Positions 53,193-60,810 of a stretch of 64,000 nt of DNA are shown one piece after another. The first letter of the stretch is position 1. Every line of letters begins with the position of its first letter. Location: the NCBI GenBank assembly GCA_034670145.1, contig JAXMOA010000008.1, positions 1 through 64,000 of the forward strand. Direction: 5' to 3'. The DNA comes from HXMU1420-2 sp034670145. Its GTDB lineage: Bacteria; Pseudomonadota; Alphaproteobacteria; Rhodobacterales; Rhodobacteraceae. Below the pieces are notes generated by a model. It searched no databases, was not told where the DNA came from, and saw only the letters and a list, made by a program, of their open reading frames with translations. The translations under genes were made by a program, and so were the position numbers.

Positions 53193-54275
53193 TCACGGCT
53201 GTGACAGAAACCGGCTCACACCCTGCAACAGCAGATCGTTGTGGGCCGGCAGGGACAGGCTGAACCGCATATAGTGCTCCAGCCCGGCCTCCCGCGTCCG
53301 GTTCACGATGATCCCGCAGGTGTCGAACAAATGCTCGACCAGCGCTTCGGTCCGCCCCGCGTCTCCGGTCGAGACCATCAGAAAGTTCGACGAACTCTCC
53401 AACAGGTCCAACCCCATGCCGTCCAGCTCCTGCGCCACCCGGTCCCGCTCTGACAGGATCTCGGCCACGCGCGCGCGGATCACAGCGTGATCCTCCAGCG
53501 CCGCCACCGCGCAGGCCTGCGCCAGACCATTGACGCTGCCCATGCCTCGCGCGGCATAGAACCCGGGCAACATCCAGGTCGGCGCATCAGCCCAACCAAC
53601 CCGCGTTCCGGCCAAACCGAACGCCTTGGAAAAGGTCCGCGTCACCACAACATTTTCATACGCCGCAGCCAGCGCATGCACCTCGGCGCAATAAGGCTCG
53701 CCCGCGAACTCGCCATAGGCCAGATCCAGCACCACGGCGATATGCCCCGGCAACCCCGCCAGCAAACGCGCCAGATCCGCAACCGGGGTCATCGTGCCGG
53801 TGGGATTGTTCGGATTGGCCAGGAACACCAGCCGCGTTTGCGGCCCCGCCGCCGCAAGCAGCGCGTCAACATCCGTGCGAAACGCCCGCTCTGGCGCCTT
53901 GACCAGCTTGGCGCCCAACCGGTTCGCGGTCAGCTCGAACTGAATATAGCCGAACTCCGAGATCAAAATCTCGTCTCCCGCCCGCACAAAGTTGCGCGCA
54001 ATCACATCCAGCAATTCTTCCGACCCGTTGCCACAGATCAACCGCTCGGGGTCCAGCCCCCAGGTCTGCGCCAGCGCCGCGCGCAACGGATCACATCCGG
54101 GCGCGCCATAAGACCCCAACTGCTCTGACCGCTTGGCCAGCGCCGCGCTCACCCGCGGGCTGGGCGGGTAGGGCAGCTCGTTAAAGCCCATATTGATAAT
54201 CGGCAGGCCCAGCGGCTGCGCCCGGGCAATACGCCCCCGGACCGGTTTCGGGCTCAGATAAGAGTGCGGACGCAT
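53193..54275 (-). CDS. HisC-like PLP aminotransferase (histidinol-phosphate transaminase family)
   Basis: A 360-residue fold-type I aminotransferase close to HisC/CobD: INMGFNELPYPPSPRVSAAL, ANPNNPTGTMTPVADLARLL (NPTG), VVLDLAYGEFAGEPYCAEVH with the Asp/Tyr pair, PLP lysine in RTFSKAFGLAGTRVGW and the final MRFSLSLPAHND. It starts 6 bases after the stop of the second TRAP permease, so it belongs to that operon. Given that context it probably transaminates a transported amino acid or its product, and is not likely the histidine biosynthetic copy; this is inference. Confidence 0.86.
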   Translation of the reverse strand: MRPHSYLSPKPVRGRIARAQPLGLPIINMGFNELPYPPSPRVSAALAKRSEQLGSYGAPGCDPLRAALAQTWGLDPERLICGNGSEELLDVIARNFVRAGDEILISEFGYIQFELTANRLGAKLVKAPERAFRTDVDALLAAAGPQTRLVFLANPNNPTGTMTPVADLARLLAGLPGHIAVVLDLAYGEFAGEPYCAEVHALAAAYENVVVTRTFSKAFGLAGTRVGWADAPTWMLPGFYAARGMGSVNGLAQACAVAALEDHAVIRARVAEILSERDRVAQELDGMGLDLLESSSNFLMVSTGDAGRTEALVEHLFDTCGIIVNRTREAGLEHYMRFSLSLPAHNDLLLQGVSRFLSQP

Positions 54276-54281
54276 TGAACC

Positions 54282-55610
54282 TCAGTGTGCATAAGACATT
54301 TGCGAAGGCAGATAGAGCGCCAGCGCCGGGATCAGCAGCAACAGCGCCAGACGAACGATATCCATCATCCAAAATGGCGTCACCCCCCGGAACACGGTCG
54401 AGGTCTTCACATCCCCAACAACGCCCTTAAGGATGAACACATTCAGACCGACAGGCGGCGTGATCAGGCTGATCTCGGTCACAACCACCACCACGATACC
54501 AAACCAGACCGGATCAAATCCCAGCCCCATCACCAGCGGGAAAAAGATCGGCACCGTCAGCAACAGCATCGACAGCGATTCAAACACACAGCCCAGCACG
54601 ATATAGATCATGATGATCATGCTCATCACCACCCAGGGCGGCACATCATAGGCCGTCACAGCCGCGCTCAACGCTTCCGGCAGACCGGCCAGATTGACAA
54701 AGTTCGAAAAGATCCAGGCGCCAATCAACACCGAAAACAAAGAGGCCGTGGTCAAAGAGGTTTCCTTGAGCACCTCAAACGTCCCCTTGAACGACAAACC
54801 ACCGCGCAGCAGCGCAATCATGAACGCGCCAAACGCCCCCATGCCCGCCGCCTCGGTCGGGGAGAAACGCAGATAGACTGGCCAGACATTCAACGCCCCG
54901 TACAGCCCGCCAATCACCAGGAAAAACAGCAACAGCACCGCCCAAACGCCCCGCAGAGCGGCCAGACGCTGCCCCCATGTGGCCCGCGGACCAGCCGGGC
55001 CAGCCTCGGGATTGCGCCAGACCGAATAGCGCACCGCCACCAGATAGCCCAGAATACCGATCAGCCCCGGGATGATCCCGGCAATGAACAGCTGCCCGAT
55101 CGAGGTCTCGGTCAACAGCCCGTAAATCACCAAAATGACCGACGGCGGGATCAGAATGCCCAAGGTGCCCCCGGCAGCAATCGACGCAGTCGACAGGCTG
55201 TCATGATAGTTGAACTTGCGCATCTCGGGCATGGCGACCTTGGACATGGTCGCCGCCGTCGCCAGGGACGACCCGCAGATCGCGGCAAACCCGCCACAGG
55301 CCACAATGGTCGCCATCGCCAGACCGCCCCGGAAATGCCCCAGAAACGCGTTCGACACCTGATACAACTCGCGCGAAATACCGCCCTTGTTCACAAACAG
55401 GCCCATCAAAACAAACAGGGGCACGACCGACAGGCCGTAGTCCTGGCTGGCATCAATCACCAGCTTGGACACCATCGAAATCGTCCCGGTAAAACGACCC
55501 GAAACAAACCAATAGCCCAACATCCCAACCAGCCCCATGGCAAAGGCAATCGGCATGCGCAACAGAACCAGCCCAAGAACGGCGGCAAATCCGACAATGG
55601 CTTCGGTCAT
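54282..55610 (-). CDS. TRAP transporter large permease (DctM family), second system
   Basis: A 442-residue membrane protein with about twelve helices. Motifs: LGLVLLRMPIAFAMGLVGML, ACGGFAAICGSSLATAATMS and MRKFNYHDSLSTASIAAGGT, and the GGTLGILIPPSVILVIYGLL stretch of DctM. The true start (MTEAIVGFAAVL, ATG at 55610) overlaps the stop of the small-permease gene by ATGA; a longer open frame exists but is not needed. It ends 6 bases before the HisC-like gene. Confidence 0.93.
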   Translation of the reverse strand: MTEAIVGFAAVLGLVLLRMPIAFAMGLVGMLGYWFVSGRFTGTISMVSKLVIDASQDYGLSVVPLFVLMGLFVNKGGISRELYQVSNAFLGHFRGGLAMATIVACGGFAAICGSSLATAATMSKVAMPEMRKFNYHDSLSTASIAAGGTLGILIPPSVILVIYGLLTETSIGQLFIAGIIPGLIGILGYLVAVRYSVWRNPEAGPAGPRATWGQRLAALRGVWAVLLLFFLVIGGLYGALNVWPVYLRFSPTEAAGMGAFGAFMIALLRGGLSFKGTFEVLKETSLTTASLFSVLIGAWIFSNFVNLAGLPEALSAAVTAYDVPPWVVMSMIIMIYIVLGCVFESLSMLLLTVPIFFPLVMGLGFDPVWFGIVVVVVTEISLITPPVGLNVFILKGVVGDVKTSTVFRGVTPFWMMDIVRLALLLLIPALALYLPSQMSYAH

Positions 55611-56101
55611 TTCGCAGGCTCCATCAGGCGGGGGGCAAAGAGGATCAGAAGCCCTCGGATAATCAACACAACCATGGTCAGGAACGTCATGATCGTGATG
55701 AACCAACTCAGGTAAAAGGTCGGGATCTCCAGAAACTCGGTCAGATCCCCGTATTTGCGTGACCGTTGCGCCAGCACGATGGCGCGCTCCGCTGGCCACC
55801 ACAGCATGGCGCCACAGGCGAGCGAGATGATCCCGCTCCAGATCCGCGCAAGCCCCAGCTTGGCGATCACCCCATCCAGCAGGTCCACGCTGATATGCTC
55901 ACCCCGTCCCGACAGCACCGGCAAAGAGGCAAAAACAATGATCGCCACCGACATCCGCGTCAGCTCGGGCGCAGCGCCCAGAGGCGCGTTGATGGACGAG
56001 CGCAGAAAGACGTCGATGAATGTCATCGTCATCAAGAAAAACAAAGTCGCACAGGCGACTGACATCAGAATAAAGGACAGAGATTGGGCCAGCCGGTACA
56101 T
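55607..56101 (-). CDS. TRAP transporter small permease (DctQ family), second system
   Basis: A 164-residue protein with four membrane helices (LSFILMSVACATLFFLMTMT; SVAIIVFASLPVLSGRGEHI; LARIWSGIISLACGAMLWW; YLSWFITIMTFLTMVVLIIR). It pairs with the downstream DctM, with which it overlaps by ATGA. ATG at 56101 is chosen; a TTG three codons earlier is possible. Gap to the dctP gene upstream is about 70 bases. Confidence 0.88.
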   Translation of the reverse strand: MYRLAQSLSFILMSVACATLFFLMTMTFIDVFLRSSINAPLGAAPELTRMSVAIIVFASLPVLSGRGEHISVDLLDGVIAKLGLARIWSGIISLACGAMLWWPAERAIVLAQRSRKYGDLTEFLEIPTFYLSWFITIMTFLTMVVLIIRGLLILFAPRLMEPAK

Positions 56102-56168
56102 ATTGTTCAAATCTTGATTGAAAGAGGAAAAGGTGCGCGACCCCGGCCGCGCACCCGGGATGGCAGTG

Positions 56169-57194
56169 TTACTCTGCCATGACCTTGGTCATTTCGTCCT
56201 GGATCATCTGCATGGCCGCCGCAGCGTCCACACCCTTGCCCGAGACTTCGGCCACAACATCCGCTGTCACATTGGCCGCGATGGGCTGGAACGCGGCAAT
56301 CTCTTCGGGGCCGAATTCCACATATTTGTTGTCCGCCGCTTCATCCGTGGCAATGCGCCCGGCTGCGTCCATCTCATCCCATACGGCACCGGCCATCCGG
56401 CTGGCAGGCTCGCCAAACACCTTCTCGTCCAATGCGGCCTGAATATCGGCCGGCAGACTGTCAAATGTCTCCTGGCTCATCAGCATCGCAAAGGAGCCGC
56501 GATAAAGACCACCGGGCATGTTGTAATAGTTCTTTGCCACCTCGGTCAGTTTGAAGCTCTTGCGCCCTTCAATCGGCATGGTCACAGCATCCGCCGCGCC
56601 CGAAGACAGCGTTTCATAAACCTTGGGCGCCGGAACACGAATGCCGATCAGACCCAGAGCAGCCCCGATTTCGCCAGCCACACCGCCACCGATCCGGGTT
56701 TTCAGATCCTGCATATCGTCCAGCGAGTTGATTTCCTTGCTGGTGTGCAGGTTGCCCGGACCATGAGTCATCAGCCCGACCAGCTTCATGCCGTCATGCT
56801 CGCCCAGGCCAGCCAGATACTTTTCATGCACGCGCCAGTAAGCGGTCGATGCGGCCTCGGCATTGCCATCATAACCCGGCAGTTCGATCAGTTTGGTGCC
56901 AACAAAACGGCCCGGCGTGTAGCCGTGGAAAATCCACGTGATGTCAGCCGCGCCGTCGATGATCAGGTCCATCTGCGCCGGGGGCGGGGCGATGCCATAT
57001 TTGATCTCTGCCGTGACTTTGCCGTCTGTGGCGTCCTCGATCATCTTGATCAGATTGGGCCACAACGTTGCATTCACCCCGTGGCTGGGGGGCGCCCAGC
57101 TGGAAATGGTCAGCGTATGGTCCGCTGCCAGCGCCATGCTGGCAGACATGGCCAGCGCAGCCACGCCGCCAAAAAAGGTCTTTAAAGGTTTCAT
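56169..57194 (-). CDS. TRAP transporter substrate-binding protein (DctP family), second system
   Basis: A 341-residue periplasmic protein. Signal peptide TFFGGVAALAMSASMALA then ADHTL. Mature features: TISSWAPPSHGVNATLWPNL, YGIAPPPAQMDLIIDGAADI, THGPGNLHTSKEINSLDDMQ (the conserved arginine follows in DLKTRIGGG) and VKVP-like text in IRVPAPKVYETLSSGAADAV. GGGAGG is 5 bases before the ATG. It feeds the small and large permeases downstream. It is only about 110 bases after the MarR gene on the same strand. Confidence 0.93.
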   Translation of the reverse strand: MKPLKTFFGGVAALAMSASMALAADHTLTISSWAPPSHGVNATLWPNLIKMIEDATDGKVTAEIKYGIAPPPAQMDLIIDGAADITWIFHGYTPGRFVGTKLIELPGYDGNAEAASTAYWRVHEKYLAGLGEHDGMKLVGLMTHGPGNLHTSKEINSLDDMQDLKTRIGGGVAGEIGAALGLIGIRVPAPKVYETLSSGAADAVTMPIEGRKSFKLTEVAKNYYNMPGGLYRGSFAMLMSQETFDSLPADIQAALDEKVFGEPASRMAGAVWDEMDAAGRIATDEAADNKYVEFGPEEIAAFQPIAANVTADVVAEVSGKGVDAAAAMQMIQDEMTKVMAE

Positions 57195-57287
57195 GTTATC
57201 CTCCCAGTTTTTCCAGCCGATCTGTCAGAGTCGGCTTTTGTCCCTAAATTTTACTACGCAGACTTCGACACCTCTGCAATAAAAAAC

Positions 57288-57299
57288 ATGAAAAAGCAT
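57288..57299. promoter_or_regulatory. Degenerate ATGAAAAAGCAT site upstream of second dctP
   Basis: ATGAAAAAGCAT matches the core ATGAAATTTCAT with three mismatches. It lies 93 bases upstream of the second dctP start and 7 bases past the end of the MarR gene. Reported only since better copies of the site occur in front of two neighbouring operons. Confidence 0.3.
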
Positions 57300-57305
57300 A
57301 TATTT

Positions 57306-57800
57306 TCAGCTATCCAAAGGTGTATCCGGGTCCAGATGGCGGATCAAAGTCTTCAACGTCGGCTTGATCCTGTCTGCCCCGGTGTTGCGGATGACGTCCA
57401 ACAGCTCCTGTTCATGCGCGCGCGCCTGTCGGATCAGGTCCAGCGCCATCTCGCGGGCAGGTGCGTTCAGAAATACCCTGACGCGCCGGCCATCCTGCGA
57501 ATCCGGACTGCGCCGCACCAGCCCCTTTTCCTCCATCTTTTCGATGATTCGGGTCAAGCGGGATTGTTCGTACAGGGCGATCTTGGCCAGCCGGGTGATC
57601 ATCTGCCCGTCCTGTTCGGCCAGACAGGCCATCACCCGCCACTCCGGCACCTTCAACCCACGATCCCGCACCTGCGCATGAAACTGCGCACTGGCGGCGT
57701 CACTGGCCGCCGCCAACAGGTACAGCAAGTAGTCCGAAGTGAACCCTTGCTCGGGGTTTTGGTCTGAATCATCCATAGATCTGATGTTTTGCGCATCCAT
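57306..57800 (-). CDS. MarR-family transcriptional regulator
   Basis: A 164-residue MarR regulator: FTSDYLLYLLAAASDAASAQ, then VPEWRVMACLAEQDGQMITR, the recognition helix AKIALYEQSRLTRIIEKMEE and wing GLVRRSPDSQDGRRVRVFLN. It is divergent from the dioxygenase operon and upstream of the second TRAP operon. The palindrome TATGAATTTTCATA in the shared promoter region is the obvious operator, and a nearly equal one lies in front of the opine-dehydrogenase-like gene, so it may control all three units. Ligand unknown, probably the aromatic or organic acid or its CoA ester. Confidence 0.9.
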   Translation of the reverse strand: MDAQNIRSMDDSDQNPEQGFTSDYLLYLLAAASDAASAQFHAQVRDRGLKVPEWRVMACLAEQDGQMITRLAKIALYEQSRLTRIIEKMEEKGLVRRSPDSQDGRRVRVFLNAPAREMALDLIRQARAHEQELLDVIRNTGADRIKPTLKTLIRHLDPDTPLDS

Positions 57801-57837
57801 TGGTTTCGCCGCAAGAGCGGATTGTACGAATTAGGTC

Positions 57838-57866
57838 TTGACGGAATTTATATGAATTTTCATACT
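57838..57866 (+). promoter_or_regulatory. Promoter of the dioxygenase operon with overlapping MarR palindrome
   Basis: TTGACG (57838-57843), a 17-base spacer and CATACT (57861-57866) form a fair promoter 27 bases before the GTG start. Inside it, 57851-57864 is the inverted repeat TATGAA-TT-TTCATA. A repressor there would cover the spacer and -10 box. The MarR gene starts 38 bases away in the other direction. Confidence 0.62.
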
Positions 57867-57892
57867 TACGCAAACCTAGGGGGGGATACCGC

Positions 57893-60322
57893 GTGAAACT
57901 GATCCTGACCGAAACCCATGCCGAGGCCGGCACGATCCGGCGTTTCACCTTTCGCGCCGCCGATGGCGCGACCTTGCCGCCGTTTACCGCCGGGGCGCAT
58001 GTGACCTTCGATCTCGGCGCAACCGGCACCCGGTCGTACTCTCTGATCGACTGGCAAGGCGACGCCGCCGCGCCGCAGGCCTATGTGTTTGGCATCCAGT
58101 GCGAACAGGCGGGGCAGGGCGGTTCGCGCGCCATGCATGCCCTGTCCGTGGGCGATACCATCGAGGCGACAGAGCCAAAGAACAATTTCGCACTCGACCC
58201 GACCGCCCCGGCCGTCCTGATCGCAGGCGGCATCGGATTGACCCCGATGATCACAATGGCCGCACAGTTGCAGTCCGGCGCGCGCGACTTCGCGCTCCAC
58301 TGTGCCGCCCGCTCGCGCGCCGTGGCGGCCTTCCTCGACCCGCTGTCGCAAACGTTTGGCGACAGGTTCACCGCCCATTTCGACGATGAGGCCCGGATCG
58401 ACCTGGCCGCCGTCCTCGCGACCCGCCCGGCCGGTGCACATGTCTATGTCTGCGGCCCGCGCGGCATGATCGAGGCCGTCAAAACAGCCGCCGCCGCCGC
58501 TGGCCTGCCGCCGGAACACGTGCATTTCGAACTGTTCGCAATCCCAACCGCCAAATCCGACGATAAGGCCTTCGAGGTCCAGATCAACTCGGGCGAGGTC
58601 TTCACAATCCCACCCGGGCGCAGCATCATCGACGTGCTGACCGCCCAAGGCATCGACCTCGCCTTTGACTGCCAACGCGGCGATTGCGGCATTTGCCAGA
58701 CCAAAGTGCTGGCCGGCACCCCGGATCACCGCGATGTGGTGCTGTCAGAGGCCGAACGCGCCAGCGGCACCGTCATGCAGATCTGTGTCGGACGCGCCAA
58801 ATCCGACCGGCTGGTCCTCGACATCGACGCCAAGCGCAGCGCGAAACCGGCGCCACAGCAAAAACCGCACCCCACCCCCGCAGCAGCCCCAACACGGCCA
58901 ACCCCCGAAACGCCAACCCCCGCAATGCCAACCCCCACAATGGAGGCATCCATGGGCAAATACACCAACAACCCCGCCGCCATTCGCGCCTTGTTCCAGG
59001 GCGGTCAGGTCCACCGCGACGTCTATATCGATCGCGAGATCTATGACCTCGAAATGAAACACCTCTGGTCCAACACCTGGGTCTTTGTCGGACACGACAG
59101 CCAGGTGCCCAATACCGGCGACTACTTTACCACCAAGGTCGGCAACCAACCGGTCATCATGGTCCGCCACACCGACGGCCAGGTCCATGTCCTGTACAAT
59201 CGCTGCCCGCACAAAGGCACCAAAATCGCCATCGACCGCGAAGGCAACACCGGCAAATTCTTCCGCTGCCCCTATCACGCCTGGTCGTTCAAGACCGACG
59301 GCTGCCTGCTCGCCATCCCCTTGCGCAAGGGCTACGATGGCACCGCATTGGAACACAGCGCCAATGTCCGCGGCATGACCCCCGTAGGCGCGGTCCACAA
59401 TCACCGTGGTTTCATCTTTGCCCGCCTGGCGGCGCAGGGGATCGGCTTTCACGACTATTTCGGCGACAGCCTGTCCAGCTTTGACAATATGGCAGACCGC
59501 AGCCCCGAAGGCCGCCTCCAAGTCGCCGGCCCCCCGCTGCGCTACATCAACAACTGCAACTGGAAAATGCTGGTCGAAAATCAGACCGACACCTGCCACC
59601 CGATGGTGGCCCATGAATCCAGCGCCGGCACCGCAGTGCGTCTCTACGAGGAAATGGGAAACCCGGAACCGCGCCCCCCCGCGATGGAGATCATCGCCCC
59701 CTTCATGTCGCCTTACGAATTTATGGAGGGCATGGGCATCCGCACCTGGCCCAATGGCCACGGCCATACCGGGGTCAACATGTCCATCCACTCTGACTAT
59801 TCAGCCATCCCAGGGTATTTCGAAGCGATGTCAAAGGCCTACGGCACAGAGCGCGCCAAGGCGATCCTGGATGAAAACCGGCACAACACAGTATATTTCC
59901 CCTCCATCATGATCAAGGGCCCCATCCAGCAGGTCCGCAATTTCATCCCGTTGGGCCCCGACAAAACCCTGATCGAAAGCTGGATTTACCGCCTTGTCGG
60001 CGCACCGGATGACCTGCTGGCGCGCACCGCGCTCTACAATCGCATGATCAATGCCTCGACCTCCATGGTCGGACATGATGACACCGAAATGTATGAACGC
60101 GCCCAGGAGGGGCTGACCACCGACGGGCTCGAATGGGTCGACCTCAACCGCCTGAACACAGGTCCCGAAACATTTGACGGCGAACAGGTCGAAAATGGCA
60201 CCACCGAACGCCAGATGCGCAACCAGATTGACGCCTGGGTCAAATTCATGACCGTTTCGATGGAGGGCACCGCCTCAGCCGGCCCAATCCCCCCAACCAC
60301 GCCAATGGAGGCCGCACGATGA
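57893..60322 (+). CDS. Fusion of oxygenase reductase and Rieske ring-hydroxylating dioxygenase alpha subunit
   Basis: An 809-residue fusion. Residues 1-220 are a flavin/NAD reductase (RSYSLIDW for flavin at about 48, AGGIGLTPMITMA at 111, YVCGPRGMIEAVK at 185). Residues 225-315 are a plant-type [2Fe-2S] ferredoxin with Cys260, 265, 268 and 298, the phthalate-dioxygenase-reductase order. A Pro/Thr/Ala-rich linker (about 315-353) leads to the oxygenase alpha part: Rieske CxH (438/440) and CxxH (459/462), then the catalytic-iron histidines in TDTCHPMVAHE (569, 574). Such subunits are normally encoded as separate genes. An internal ATG (58952, Met354) has its own GGAGG. GTG start with GGGGGGG upstream. 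The beta-subunit gene overlaps by ATGA. Confidence 0.88.
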   Translation: MKLILTETHAEAGTIRRFTFRAADGATLPPFTAGAHVTFDLGATGTRSYSLIDWQGDAAAPQAYVFGIQCEQAGQGGSRAMHALSVGDTIEATEPKNNFALDPTAPAVLIAGGIGLTPMITMAAQLQSGARDFALHCAARSRAVAAFLDPLSQTFGDRFTAHFDDEARIDLAAVLATRPAGAHVYVCGPRGMIEAVKTAAAAAGLPPEHVHFELFAIPTAKSDDKAFEVQINSGEVFTIPPGRSIIDVLTAQGIDLAFDCQRGDCGICQTKVLAGTPDHRDVVLSEAERASGTVMQICVGRAKSDRLVLDIDAKRSAKPAPQQKPHPTPAAAPTRPTPETPTPAMPTPTMEASMGKYTNNPAAIRALFQGGQVHRDVYIDREIYDLEMKHLWSNTWVFVGHDSQVPNTGDYFTTKVGNQPVIMVRHTDGQVHVLYNRCPHKGTKIAIDREGNTGKFFRCPYHAWSFKTDGCLLAIPLRKGYDGTALEHSANVRGMTPVGAVHNHRGFIFARLAAQGIGFHDYFGDSLSSFDNMADRSPEGRLQVAGPPLRYINNCNWKMLVENQTDTCHPMVAHESSAGTAVRLYEEMGNPEPRPPAMEIIAPFMSPYEFMEGMGIRTWPNGHGHTGVNMSIHSDYSAIPGYFEAMSKAYGTERAKAILDENRHNTVYFPSIMIKGPIQQVRNFIPLGPDKTLIESWIYRLVGAPDDLLARTALYNRMINASTSMVGHDDTEMYERAQEGLTTDGLEWVDLNRLNTGPETFDGEQVENGTTERQMRNQIDAWVKFMTVSMEGTASAGPIPPTTPMEAAR
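58942..58954 (+). promoter_or_regulatory. Internal ribosome-binding site inside the fusion gene
   Basis: GGAGG (58942-58946), 5 bases, then ATG (58952-58954) opens the alpha-subunit part in frame (MGKYTNNPAAIRAL). It looks like the former start site of a separate alpha-subunit gene and could still make free alpha subunit of 456 residues. Confidence 0.6.
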
Positions 60323-60798
60323 GCGCCTCCCGCGATCAGATCATTGATTTCATCTACGCCGAGGCGCGTATGCTGGACGAGGCCCGCTACAACGACTGGC
60401 TGGATCTGTGGTTACAGGACGGGCACTACTGGATGCCGCTGGACTACAAACAAACCGATCCGCACCTGGTGACCTCACTCCTCTACGAGGATTTCTTCAT
60501 GCTGCGTCTGCGGATCGAACGGCTCAGCGGCGCGCGCACCTTTTCGCAAAAACCCAAAAGCCGCTGCCTGCATGTGCTGAACCGCCCGTCCATAGATCAT
60601 GCCGACGATGCGGCCGGGCGCTATACCACCGTGACGGCAATGCATTACCTTGAAACCCGGCTGGACGATCAAATGCTGCTGGGCGTCACCGCCACCCACG
60701 AACTGGCCTGTGTCGACGGCGCCCTGCGCATCGCCAACAAGCGCGTCGACCTGGTCAACTGCGACGCCGCATTCCCCAATATTCAGCTCCTGCCCTGA
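60319..60798 (+). CDS. Ring-hydroxylating dioxygenase beta subunit
   Basis: A 159-residue NTF2-fold protein of the aromatic-ring-hydroxylating dioxygenase beta family (BenB/AntB-like): IIDFIYAEARMLDEARYNDW, LDLWLQDGHYWMPLDYKQTD and ERLSGARTFSQKPKSRCLHV. It joins the alpha subunit in the oxygenase, usually as alpha3beta3. Its ATG overlaps the stop of the fusion gene (ATGA). Substrate class (benzoate-like, anthranilate-like or other) cannot be settled from sequence. Confidence 0.9.
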   Translation: MSASRDQIIDFIYAEARMLDEARYNDWLDLWLQDGHYWMPLDYKQTDPHLVTSLLYEDFFMLRLRIERLSGARTFSQKPKSRCLHVLNRPSIDHADDAAGRYTTVTAMHYLETRLDDQMLLGVTATHELACVDGALRIANKRVDLVNCDAAFPNIQLLP

Positions 60799-60810
60799 GT
60801 GAGGTCTCCC

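Noticed and set aside
54285..55715. 476-codon plus-strand open frame across the second dctM
   Set aside because: The translation is a low-complexity Arg/His/Gln-rich string typical of the antisense of a membrane-protein gene.
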